NCBI GenBank assembly: GCA_018883805.1
Contig: JAHLFK010000049.1
Coordinates: 1 to 56,849, forward strand
From: Candidatus Limosilactobacillus merdavium
GTDB lineage: Bacteria; Bacillota; Bacilli; Lactobacillales; Lactobacillaceae
Length of the DNA stretch: 56,849 nt
Direction: 5' to 3'
Position numbers and translations under genes: made by a program. Below are positions 30,658 to 40,000 of the stretch, one piece after another; positions within the stretch are counted from its first letter, which is position 1; each line of letters begins with the position of its first letter. The notes under the pieces are model-generated. The model was given only the letters and a program-made list of their open reading frames with translations. It did no database searches and was not told the DNA's origin.

Positions 30658-31821
30658 TTATTCACTAATTTCGTTTGCTTTAACTAAAGCGTGTTTCAAA
30701 ATAAATGGTGCTAGCACAGTAGCAACAATTATTACCGTTATTACATCAGAATAATACATCGGTGACAAGAGATGTGCTTGGTAACCAATTTGGGCTGTAA
30801 TTAAGGCCATCTCACCCCGAGCAATCATTCCGCTACCAACAACATAAGAGCTTCTGAGATCAAACTTAGAAATGTAAGCACCAGCTCCACAACCAACTAA
30901 CTTGGTTAAGCAAGCTAGAATTGTCATTACAACTACGAATACCCAAGATTCACTTAGACGATCAATCCGCATGTTTAATCCAACACTGACAAAGAATAGT
31001 GGAATAAACATTGCATAACCAATCGGAATGAAGCTTCGGTTAATCGTTTCTTTCCGGTGAGTATTGGCAACCGCAATTCCGGCGAAGAATGAACCAACAG
31101 CACCACTTAGGCCAACGTAATCCGCAATTGCAGCCATCCCCAGACAGATAATCATTGCCATTACTGATGGTGAAGCAACTGTCAATAAGCGTTCACTCAA
31201 GTGCATCAGGTAAGGTGCCAACCATTTAACAACTAAGTAAGTACCACCAAAGAAGAGTACCTGGAGAAGGAGGACTGCCCATAGTGGTTGCCCTCCAGTT
31301 TTACCTTCAGCCTGGTTGACGACACTGATCATAATACTTAAAAGAATAACACCGATAATATCATCAGCTACTGCTGCACCGAGGATTGTCGCCCCTTCTC
31401 GGCTATCCAGTCGTTTGAATTCCCGAAGAACAGCAACCGAAATACTAACAGAAGTCGCGGAAAAGATGACCCCGATAAACATTGATTCAAGCTTCGTAAA
31501 GCCAAAAAAATAACTCGCCGGTGCCATTACCGCAATTGGAACCACAACACCAATAATTGCCACAATTACCGCTGGCTTAAGATATTTTTTCAGTAGTGAC
31601 AGATCACTCTCTAGTCCGGCAATGAACATTAGGATAATTACCCCAATTTCCTGAAACTCGTTCATCATTTCGTTCAAATGAACCCAGTTTAAAAGCGCGG
31701 GACCAGCAATAATACCGACTAAGATCTGTCCAATTACTTCAGGGATCTCAACTCGGCGACATAAGTGGGCAACTAACTGGGTCGCCAAAAGCAATCCAGC
31801 CAGTGTTGCGATAAATTCCAT
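30658..31821 (-). CDS. monovalent cation:proton antiporter, CPA2/NapA-like
   Basis: 387 residues, almost entirely membrane: about 11-13 hydrophobic segments. The paired aspartates of electrogenic antiporters are in GAAVADDIIGVILL (about 155-168), and the unwound-helix motif is in FSATSVSISVAVLREF. It would exchange Na+ or K+ for protons at the cell membrane. There is no C-terminal TrkA-N or USP domain. Divergent from the ClC gene across 135 bp. Confidence 0.85.
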   Translation of the reverse strand: MEFIATLAGLLLATQLVAHLCRRVEIPEVIGQILVGIIAGPALLNWVHLNEMMNEFQEIGVIILMFIAGLESDLSLLKKYLKPAVIVAIIGVVVPIAVMAPASYFFGFTKLESMFIGVIFSATSVSISVAVLREFKRLDSREGATILGAAVADDIIGVILLSIMISVVNQAEGKTGGQPLWAVLLLQVLFFGGTYLVVKWLAPYLMHLSERLLTVASPSVMAMIICLGMAAIADYVGLSGAVGSFFAGIAVANTHRKETINRSFIPIGYAMFIPLFFVSVGLNMRIDRLSESWVFVVVMTILACLTKLVGCGAGAYISKFDLRSSYVVGSGMIARGEMALITAQIGYQAHLLSPMYYSDVITVIIVATVLAPFILKHALVKANEISE

Positions 31822-31901
31822 TCAATTACCTCCGTTCTCTAAGTAACTTTTAGACAATATTGTACCATAGGATCGCCGTCAAACAGCGAATCTAGCGGCA
31901 A

Positions 31902-31930
31902 TTGTGAAAAGAACTTGAAAAGAATATAAT
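31902..31930 (+). promoter_or_regulatory. promoter of the ClC gene
   Basis: TTGTGA (31902-31907), 17-nt spacer, TATAAT (31925-31930). It lies about 27 nt before the TTG start codon. Confidence 0.65.
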
Positions 31931-31956
31931 TAGCCTTATAGATTGGGAGTGAAAGT

Positions 31957-33333
31957 TTGGATTCAACAAAAGGAGCGCAAACAATTCTGCGTTCGCGTGA
32001 TATATTAAGGAAACCCTTTACCGCTAATTTTCTTCATTTTGTTGTTCCAGGAATTTTAGTCGGTTTCTTTACTGGTATTGTCGTTGGTGCTTTTCGGTGG
32101 ATTATTGATCAAACATTGAAACTATTGACTATCGTATATCCTTACATGAATAGTCATCCAATATGGATTATCCCCTACATTTTAGGGACTCTCGTTGTCG
32201 TTTGGCTGATTGCTAAAATTATCCGACCAGAATTATTTGACGTTGTCGGTTCAGGAGTTCCGCAGATCGAAGCAGTTCTTCTTGGCAAACATCAAATGCA
32301 CTGGTGGGGTGTTCTTTGGCGCAAGTTCGTTAGTGGCCTTCTAACAATTTGCCCCGGGCTCTTCCTTGGCCGTGAAGGACCTTGTATTCAAATTGGCGCT
32401 TGTATTGGTCAAGGCTTTGCGGAAGACTTTTACCACTACCAAAATAAAGAAGAGCGGGATCTTCTGATTAAATGTGGTATTGCTGCTGGGCTATCTGCTG
32501 CCTTCAGTGCCCCAGTTGCGGGAACAGTCTTTCTCCTTGAAGAAGTTACCCACCACTTTAATCCAAAAGTAATTGCTTCAGCGTTTGCAGCTGCCATTAC
32601 TGCAGACCTGGTCACAATTATTTACTTTGGGACTAAACCATGTTTGACCCTTCCAATATCAGCTCGATTGCCATTATCTTCTTATTTATGGCTGGTCTTG
32701 GTTGGTCTCTTTATTGGCGCTGGTGGTTACCTCTTCCAATATGGAATGCTTAACCTTGGTTGGTGGTACAGGAAGTTTACAATTTTACCAAATTACTACC
32801 ATGGTATTCTGCCATTTCTGCTCGTGATCCCAGTCGGTCTCTAGAATCCACATATTCTTGGTGGTAGTCATGCCTTTATCGTGTACGTTACTAAGATGTC
32901 ATTAAGTGCTAACTGGCTAATCATTCTCAGCAGTCTAGTCCTCTTCTTAATTATGCGGTATGTCGGAACAATGATCGCTGCTGGTGCAACCGTGCCAGGT
33001 GGTATTTTCATGCCGATCTTCGTCTTGGGCGCTGTTTCAGGTGCTATCTTCGGCATTATCTTAATCCACTTCGGAATCATTCCGGCTTCTTGCTACTTGA
33101 ACATGATTGCAATGGGGATGGCTGCTTTCTTTGGTGCCACTGAGGGAACACCTTTCTCAGCAATCCTTTTAGTTACCGAAATGGTTGGCTCAATTGAGCA
33201 AATCTTGCCGATGACCATTCTGACATTTGTTGCCTACTTCACCAGCATGGCTCTTGGATCTAGTCCTTCCATTTATGAAGCATTGCGGACTGAAATGTCA
33301 GCTAAACAGGGGAAAGCTGACACCAGTAATTAA
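31957..33333 (+). pseudogene. ClC-family chloride/proton exchanger interrupted by an in-frame TAG
   Basis: One continuous frame of 459 codons broken by TAG at 32842-32844. The first part (295 residues) holds selectivity-filter motifs GSGVPQIEA and LGREGPCIQIG (with the gating Glu) and the proton-path Glu pair in VFLLEEVT. The second part, starting NPHILGGSHAF, holds the third filter motif PGGIFMPIFVLG. Together they make a normal-length ClC antiporter; either half alone lacks part of the pore. Reading resumes in the same frame with no indel, so this is a single nonsense change, recent or a base-calling error. The start is TTG after GGGAGTG. A GTG at 32881 could in principle restart the second half. 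Confidence 0.9.
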
Positions 33334-33356
33334 GTTCTAAAATATTCAAAATTAAA

Positions 33357-33394
33357 AGAAGGGATGCAGACAAAACTTTGCCTGTATCTCTTCT
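33357..33394. terminator. terminator between the ClC gene and the transsulfuration operon
   Basis: Imperfect 13-bp stem AGAAGGGATGCAG / CTGTATCTCTTCT. It is followed by TTTTAATTTT on the reverse strand and CTTAGTTTTC on the forward strand. Confidence 0.75.
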
Positions 33395-33395
33395 C

Positions 33396-34514
33396 TTAGT
33401 TTTCAAGCGCTTGTTTAAGATCCACAATCAGGTCATCAGGATTTTCCAAACCGACTGATAAACGCAGAAGCTTAGTTGTGATTCCTAGTCGCTTTCGTTG
33501 ATCAAGTTCGACATCTGCGTGTGTCTGATAATACGGGATCGTAATCAAGCTCTCGATCCCGCCAAGACTTTCTGCAAACGTAATCACTTTAACGTTATTT
33601 AATAGTTTATTTACATTTTCTTCGTCCTTAACGTAAAAACTAATAATGCCGCCTTTACCTGGATAAAGGACCTTGCCAATCCTTGGATCTTCTTTCAAGA
33701 ATTTCACTACTTTTTGTGCGTTTGCTGTATGTTGCTTTACCCGCACCGTTAATGTTTTTAGACTGCGAAGCAATAACCATGAATCGAACGAATCCAGAGT
33801 ATCACCAGTCGTAATGTAGTATTCAAAAAATTCTTCAGCTAATTTTTGATCCTTACAGACAAGGATCCCACCCAATAAATCGTTGTGTCCTGAAAGATAC
33901 TTAGTCGCAGAATGGGCAACAATATCTGCGCCTTCTGTCAGTGGTTGTTGGTAAACCGGAGTATAGAATGTATTATCAACAGCAACTAAAATATTTGGAT
34001 TCTTATGATGAACTGCAGTTGCTACGGCATTGATATCAATTTTCTTCATCGTTGGGTTAGAAGGCGTTTCGAGCCAAATCATTTTAGTTTGTGGCGTGAT
34101 CTTATTAATCAAATCGTCAATCTTTTGGCCGTTCCACTGATCAAAATCAATCTTCGCGTGCTCATGTAAGTAACGGAAATAACGAAAATCACCACCATAT
34201 AAGTCATCGAGTGAGATTAACTGGTCACCTGTTTTCAGAATACTCAGTGCAAGTTGAATCGCAGCCATCCCTGAACTAACTGCAAAAGCTGCCGTTCCCT
34301 TTTCTAAGCGTGCCATTGTCTCTTCAAGCGCTCTTCGATTTGGCGTTGAAATTCGTGAATATGTATAGCCCTGATGAGGATCAAAACTCTTAGCTTCATC
34401 TAATGAATCATGTCGATAATTAGACGAAAAATATAATGGCAATGCGACTGCTTTTTTACCGTCGAGGTGATTACCTGCTTGAGCTGCGATTGTTTCGATT
34501 GATTTTTGACACAT
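33396..34514 (-). CDS. cystathionine gamma-synthase/lyase family PLP enzyme, second of pair
   Basis: 372 residues of the Cys/Met metabolism PLP family. The PLP-lysine is in VAHSATKYLSGHNDLLGG. Other signatures are SSGMAAIQLAL, AVDNTFYTPVYQQPL and GYTYSRISTPNR. It would catalyse beta- or gamma-elimination or replacement on cystathionine, homocysteine or cysteine; MetC, CGL or CBL-type functions cannot be separated by eye. It starts 12 nt after the sister gene, under a shared Met-type T-box. Confidence 0.85.
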   Translation of the reverse strand: MCQKSIETIAAQAGNHLDGKKAVALPLYFSSNYRHDSLDEAKSFDPHQGYTYSRISTPNRRALEETMARLEKGTAAFAVSSGMAAIQLALSILKTGDQLISLDDLYGGDFRYFRYLHEHAKIDFDQWNGQKIDDLINKITPQTKMIWLETPSNPTMKKIDINAVATAVHHKNPNILVAVDNTFYTPVYQQPLTEGADIVAHSATKYLSGHNDLLGGILVCKDQKLAEEFFEYYITTGDTLDSFDSWLLLRSLKTLTVRVKQHTANAQKVVKFLKEDPRIGKVLYPGKGGIISFYVKDEENVNKLLNNVKVITFAESLGGIESLITIPYYQTHADVELDQRKRLGITTKLLRLSVGLENPDDLIVDLKQALEN

Positions 34515-34526
34515 AATGATTTCCTC

Positions 34527-35675
34527 CTATTTTCTTGCTTTAGCAATTGCCTGTTGGATGTCCGCAATTTGATCATGGTAGTCTTCAATGCCAACAGACA
34601 TCCGAATGAGGCTCGGTTTGATTCCCGCGGCTAATTGTTCTGCCGATGTTAATTCTGCATGACTCATCTTACTTGGAAGTTCTACCAAGCTTTCAACTGC
34701 ACCGAGGCTTACGGCCAACTTAAATAATCGCAAGTGGTTAATAAATTTAACAGGATCCACTTGTGGGCCTAGTTCAAACGAGAAAACGCCCCCGGCTCCA
34801 CTCGCTTCTCTTCTTAGTTCTTCATACCCTGGCTGACCTTCTACCCCGGGATAATAAATTTTTTCGACTTCAGTTAATCCCTGAAGGTAATGAACAAGTT
34901 CCTTAACATTGGCAATCTGTCGATCAAGCCGCAAGCCCAATGTCTTTACACCTCTAGCTAACTCATTACTATCTTCCGGTGACAAGATCGCTCCGAGGGC
35001 ATTTTGAATAAAGTAAACCCGTTTAGCAATCGCTTCGTCCTTAACGATTACTGCCCCTGCTGAAATATCGGAATGACCAGAGAGGTACTTTGTTGCGCTA
35101 TGAATTACGATGTCTGCGCCCAAAGTTAGCGGCCGCAATAAGTAGGGACTTAGAAAGGTGTTATCCACGATTGTTAACAAATTATGCTGGTGTGCTAACT
35201 GAGCAACCTCCGTAATCGAAGTTACCTGGAGAAGTGGATTGGTAACTGGTTCAAAATAAATGGCCTTTGTGTTCGGTCGAATTGCTTTTTCGATTGTTCC
35301 CAAGTCACGGGTATCAACTGCGGTGATCGTTAACCCCCACCATTCAAAAAATTCATGAAGTAAGCGGAATGTCCCTCCATAAATTTGATCACCAACTATG
35401 AGGTGGTCACCTTTTTGGAAAATTGCCAGAGCAGCGTGAATTGCGGCCATACCAGAAGAAAAACAAAAGCCCTGGGTCCCTTCCTCTAAATCCGCCAGTT
35501 GTTCTTCAATTGCCCGCCGTGTTGGGTTTCCTGATCTCGAATAGTCATCCTTAACGGAAGCACCAACTTCTGGGTATTCGAATGTTGTTGCCTTGTAGAT
35601 CGGAACCGTAACAGCACCTGTATTATTATCATTTTGTTCTGGTTGATGAACTAACCGTGTATTGAACTTTGTCAT
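34527..35675 (-). CDS. cystathionine gamma-synthase/lyase family PLP enzyme, first of pair
   Basis: 382 residues. PLP-lysine in VIHSATKYLSGHSDISAG; also DYSRSGNPTRRAIEEQLADL, SSGMAAIHAAL and TIVDNTFLSPYLLRPLTLGAD. Closest in style to cystathionine gamma-lyase or O-acylhomoserine sulfhydrylase-like enzymes used for homocysteine/cysteine interconversion. Paired with a paralogue (33396-34514), it probably allows transsulfuration in at least one direction. The T-box upstream implies induction by methionine shortage. Confidence 0.85.
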   Translation of the reverse strand: MTKFNTRLVHQPEQNDNNTGAVTVPIYKATTFEYPEVGASVKDDYSRSGNPTRRAIEEQLADLEEGTQGFCFSSGMAAIHAALAIFQKGDHLIVGDQIYGGTFRLLHEFFEWWGLTITAVDTRDLGTIEKAIRPNTKAIYFEPVTNPLLQVTSITEVAQLAHQHNLLTIVDNTFLSPYLLRPLTLGADIVIHSATKYLSGHSDISAGAVIVKDEAIAKRVYFIQNALGAILSPEDSNELARGVKTLGLRLDRQIANVKELVHYLQGLTEVEKIYYPGVEGQPGYEELRREASGAGGVFSFELGPQVDPVKFINHLRLFKLAVSLGAVESLVELPSKMSHAELTSAEQLAAGIKPSLIRMSVGIEDYHDQIADIQQAIAKARK

Positions 35676-35693
35676 TCTCTTTTCCTCCTAAAT

Positions 35694-35955
35694 AAAAAAA
35701 CGTCCCCAGGTAGAAAGATCTACCTAGGGACGTCAAATAACGTGGTACCACCCAAAATTCACCGGTAATCTACCGGCCTCAACAACACTCTCGCGAATGC
35801 CAGGGATGGTAACGGATCCTGCCGAAATCACAGCCATTAAATTTTGACCACTCATTGTTGCTCCGAGCTCATCTTCAAAATATCCCGTAACCTGCCTTCG
35901 CACCATCAGCAGTCACTGTTAGAAACGCGATATTTCTACTCTTCTCATCAGCGCA
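35694..35955 (-). promoter_or_regulatory. T-box leader, probably methionine-specific
   Basis: T-box sequence GGGTGGTACCACG at 35741-35753 (reverse strand). The terminator stem is 35697-35733 (ACGTCCCCAGGTAG / CTACCTAGGGACGT) followed by a U7 run. A candidate specifier ATG lies in the stem I context TTTTGAAGATGAGCTC, which fits Met. A TATAAT at 35958-35963 marks the promoter. Predicted to raise both PLP genes when tRNA-Met is uncharged. Confidence 0.88.
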
Positions 35956-36097
35956 CATTATAATTAAATTAGAATTATTAAATTACGATTAGTATAGGTG
36001 GATGATTAATCATTGTCAACAAGAATTTAAAATTATTTTGCGGAGTATAATGAATACTATAATTAATCACGGAATTACGAGGGGGATGATTATTTTC

Positions 36098-36766
36098 ATG
36101 CAGTTAAATCGAGTTCAACGTGCTCTTATTAAGTTTGGTGTCGTGTTAGTTGTCGCGCTAATTCTCATTAAACTTTATTATCCAGAATTAACCCTGCTAA
36201 TCCATCCCAGTCCTAATCATCAACAGGAACTAATCTCGTTAGTTCACCAACACGCATTAAGCAATACTCTTTTACTAATCATCACAATTGCGCTCCTCTG
36301 TAGCATCCCCTTCGCTCCCAATTCCGTGGTCTGTATCTTTACCGGAGTTTGCTTTGGCCCAATAATTGGTTTCCTGATTAACTGGTGTGGAAATATTATC
36401 GGCAATGGTTTTGTTGCAGTCATGATTCGCCGTAGTGGGATTTCTGATCAAGTCCGTCAAAAGCAGGCGTTCGCTTATCTTACCCAACAACGCTTTCCAA
36501 CTCTCGGGCTGACGATTGGCTTTATCGTTCCGGTTATCCCTAACCTACTCGTCAACTGTGCGGCTAATGGCTTACAGGTTTCTAATCAAAAATACCTTCT
36601 CGCTGTTAGCTTGGGGACTTTGCCAATCGCTTTCTTATATGCTTTAGGTGGCAATGCAATCTTCACAATGAGTTTCAAAGGAATCGCGATTGTAGTCGGT
36701 CTTTTCGTTTTTCTTTGTCTGTTCTACTTAAGCCTAAAGCGATTGCGGGCAAGGTTGCAAAATTAG
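36098..36766 (+). CDS. VTT-domain (TVP38/TMEM64, DedA-like) membrane protein
   Basis: 222 residues with five or six hydrophobic segments. Core motifs of the VTT fold are GVCFGPIIGFLINWCGNIIGN and the re-entrant FIVPVIPNLLVNCAANG. The family is linked to lipid scrambling and transport. Start: GAGGGGG is directly followed by an ATG (36086), which is too near, so ATG 36098 (MQLNRVQRAL) is preferred, spacing 12; 36086 remains possible. It stands alone downstream of the T-box region and upstream of a decayed small gene. Confidence 0.8.
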   Translation: MQLNRVQRALIKFGVVLVVALILIKLYYPELTLLIHPSPNHQQELISLVHQHALSNTLLLIITIALLCSIPFAPNSVVCIFTGVCFGPIIGFLINWCGNIIGNGFVAVMIRRSGISDQVRQKQAFAYLTQQRFPTLGLTIGFIVPVIPNLLVNCAANGLQVSNQKYLLAVSLGTLPIAFLYALGGNAIFTMSFKGIAIVVGLFVFLCLFYLSLKRLRARLQN

Positions 36767-36796
36767 TGTGTTTTTCAATTATAAAGGAGGTCCAAC

Positions 36797-36922
36797 ATGA
36801 GTAAAATAGATGAATATATTACTAAACGAAGTCAACAAAGTGCCGATTTTGCTAAGTAGTATAAAAAAGAAAATCAGAAATTAAAAATTGCTGTAGAGCG
36901 AACCGACAAGCATCAAAGATAA
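36797..36922 (+). pseudogene. decayed N-terminal piece of a small HTH/antitoxin-like gene
   Basis: A perfect site (AAAGGAGG, 6 nt spacing) precedes ATG 36797 and 20 codons (MSKIDEYITKRSQQSADFAK). TAG at 36857-36859 interrupts, and the same frame continues for 20 more codons (YKKENQKLKIAVERTDKHQR) to TAA. The pattern 'IDEYI..RS..S.DFA..Y..EN' resembles the leader helix of HigA-like XRE antitoxins, whose HTH should follow but is absent. I read it as a truncated, doubly dead gene; the family hint is from memory. Confidence 0.55.
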
Positions 36923-36954
36923 ATAAACTCTCTAGAATAACTTTCTTTCAACAG

Positions 36955-36991
36955 AAGCCCTTATATCCACTAATTAGGATATAAGGGCTTT
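36955..36991. terminator. bidirectional terminator before the surface protein gene end
   Basis: Perfect 14-bp stem AAGCCCTTATATCC / GGATATAAGGGCTT with an 8-9 nt AT loop. On the reverse strand it lies 33 nt past the stop of the 1231-residue surface protein. Confidence 0.85.
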
Positions 36992-37024
36992 ATATATCAA
37001 TGATTTATTGCTCTAATTTTTAAC

Positions 37025-40000
37025 TTAGTTTTGACGCTTTCTTAAACTAAAAAGTGAAACAGTTGAGGCAGCTAGAGTTAATCCAATGATGCTTAGTACC
37101 GATTCATTCTTATTACTAGTTTGTGGTAACTGACTAGCTTGTTTTTGACTAGCTTTATATTGTTCACGTGACATAGTTGACATAGTAACTGAAGCGCTGC
37201 TGTTGGCATTACCACTAGTAACATTAGCAAAGTGAACTGTAGCAGTAATTGAATCAGCAGATGGAATTGATTCCACATGGTTAGATTGTGTTTGTCCAGC
37301 TTGATGATTGTTTATCGTTGAAGTACTACCATTGTTTTGATTTACAGTTGAAACCGTCTTAACAGTTAATTGTGCCTTAACTGTTGTAGTTGAGCCATCT
37401 GGGAAGGCAATTAGAACATCTTCAGCATAATTACCAGCATGTTGAGCATCAGCAGCAACTTGGCTTGCATTTACCCATTGTGCAGTTGTGCCTTGTGGTA
37501 AGTCTGCGGTCTTACCGTTAGTAGAGGCAGCAATCACCATCATAAGCTTGTTAGGGGCACTGTGAAGCTTTACAGGAATAACTAACCCATTGGCAATTGA
37601 TGGTGCAGAGACATTCTCACCAGCTTGAATAGTAATTGGAGAGATAACAACTTGGTTGCCATACTTTTGGGCATCGGTTTGGTAAGCACCCTTAGCAGCT
37701 TGCAATGCAGTTTGAGCATTAGTTAAGTTATCCTTAGCTTGGATGTATGCAGTTTGAGCAGCATTTGCCTTAGCTTGAGCAGCATCTACAGCAGCTGACA
37801 ACGGAGCTAACTTAGATTGTTCAGCTTGGAGTTCTGTTTGAGCCTTAGTCAAGTTGCTTTGAGCTTGAGTTAAGGCGTTCTTAGCAGCTTGTAAGTTAGC
37901 TGTGGCATTTTGCAAATCAGCTAAGCGATCTTGTAAGCCTGTTAATACTTGTTGGTCATTAGCAACTTTAGCTTGAGCATCCTTAACTGCTTGTTCCTTA
38001 GTTTGAGCATTCTTCTTAGATGTAGCTAAGATATCCTTAGCATCATTTAAGGACTTTTGAGCAGTAGCTAAGGCATTCTTAGCAGTCTGTAATGCAGCTT
38101 TAGCCTTAACAACAGCAACTTGCTTTTGAGCATCACTAGCATGGAAAGCATCAACAGCTTGTTGAGCAGCTTGTTCATTACTTTGAGCAATAGTTAGTTG
38201 GGTCTTAGCTTGAGTTAAGTTGTTTTGAGCTGTAATAACATTAGTAGCATTATTAATAACTTGTTGTTGAGCCTTAAAATTGGTATTGGCATTATCAAAA
38301 GCTATTTGGGCAGTTTTAACATTATTATTAGCTATTTGTAATAAAGCAGCTGCTAATTGAGCTGTAATTTGTTTAGTATGTAGATCATCCTGAGCACGAG
38401 ATAAATCAGAATCAAGCTGTTTCAGTTTAGTCTGATTGGTTAACACACTCTCTCCAATTTTATTTATATTCTGAACTGCCTCATCAGCAACTCGTTGAGC
38501 ATTCTCAGCTGCATTAAATTTAATTTGAACTTGCGATAAAGCCGTTTGAGCATCTTTCAAAACTTGGTTAGCTTTTTTAGCCTTTTTTTGAGCTTGAATT
38601 AAGTTATTTTGACAATTTTCTTGAATAGTCTTAGCGTTATTTAGCATAAATTGAGCATCACTACTAGCAGTATCAGCAGCCTTCTTAATAGTTAACTTAG
38701 CTTGTTGATCTTTTTTGGCAGTAGTTAACTCATTATATGAAGTGCTAGATGAAATATCGTATTTATTAGCATCTAGGCCATTAGGGGTAGTTGGTACTTC
38801 AAATTCATAATGAGTATATCCATATTTATCAAATCCAATCCCCAATGAAGTTGCCTTGTCAAGATTAATACCGGCAAACACACTACTATGTTCCCATGAG
38901 TTATCACGATCAGAGAACATCATGTTAGTTACTCCATGATAAATTGATTCCTTCAAGGAATCCATAGTTTGTGATTCAATAGGAAGTTTATAAGTAGATC
39001 CACCAGTAGTTGTCCATTGTTGTAAACCACTTCCTATATTTTCACTTTGGAAATCGGGTAAGTTAGACAAGAAGTCATGATTATGGCCTTTACCATCTTT
39101 CGTATTATTACCAAACGCGTCCCAATTTGGATCATTATAACCATTCTTAATAATACTATTAGTAGTAGCCTGAGCATTTTCGCTAACAGTAACATTCGAA
39201 GTTCCAACTTGATTCCGAATTTGATTAATTAAATCAGCGGTATAGATAGCCAAATCCTTTTGTTGAGCTTCAGTAAGGTTTCTATAATCAACTACTTCTT
39301 TTTCTTCAGTTTTATTGTGCCTATAATGATTCATCGCTTCAGCTTGTTCAGCATATGAATAAATTTGCTGTGATAATACGCGAGCTACCGTTTCATTTGG
39401 GTCAAATTTTTCTTTATGATAATCTTTATATCTCAAGAAATTCTTCAATGCATCTACATACCCGTCTGGAAGTGTAATGGTATTAATGCCATACTTGTCA
39501 TTTAAATGGTTAACCTTTTGCGTAGCCGTGTTATAGTCACTATCAGCTTGAGCAGCACTTTTTGCGGCACTATCAACAGCTTCTTGTGCAGTTTCAACTC
39601 TTTTATCTGCAAATAACTTAGCATTAGAAGCCACAGCTACATCACTATTAGCAGCACTAGCAGCTTGACTAGCAAATTCAGCCTCAGATTGCTTACTTTC
39701 CACAGCATAATGAGCCTCTGACACAGCCCAATGAGCACTGCTTTCATTTTTATATACAAGATTAGTATCAATTCTATCTAAAGCAGATTTAGCTGAATTA
39801 TAAGCAGATCGCACATCAGATTGAGCAGCTAATTTTTCATTGACATTTTGCTGGGCAATTGCAGCGTCTAATTGGGCTGCACTGTTAACAGCCGAAGCGG
39901 CTGAAGCAGCTGATTGAGCTGCACTTAATGCATCTGATTTAATATCAATGTCTTTTTGCTCAATAGACAGAGTGCCATTAGCTGAAGTTTGAGTACTTTT

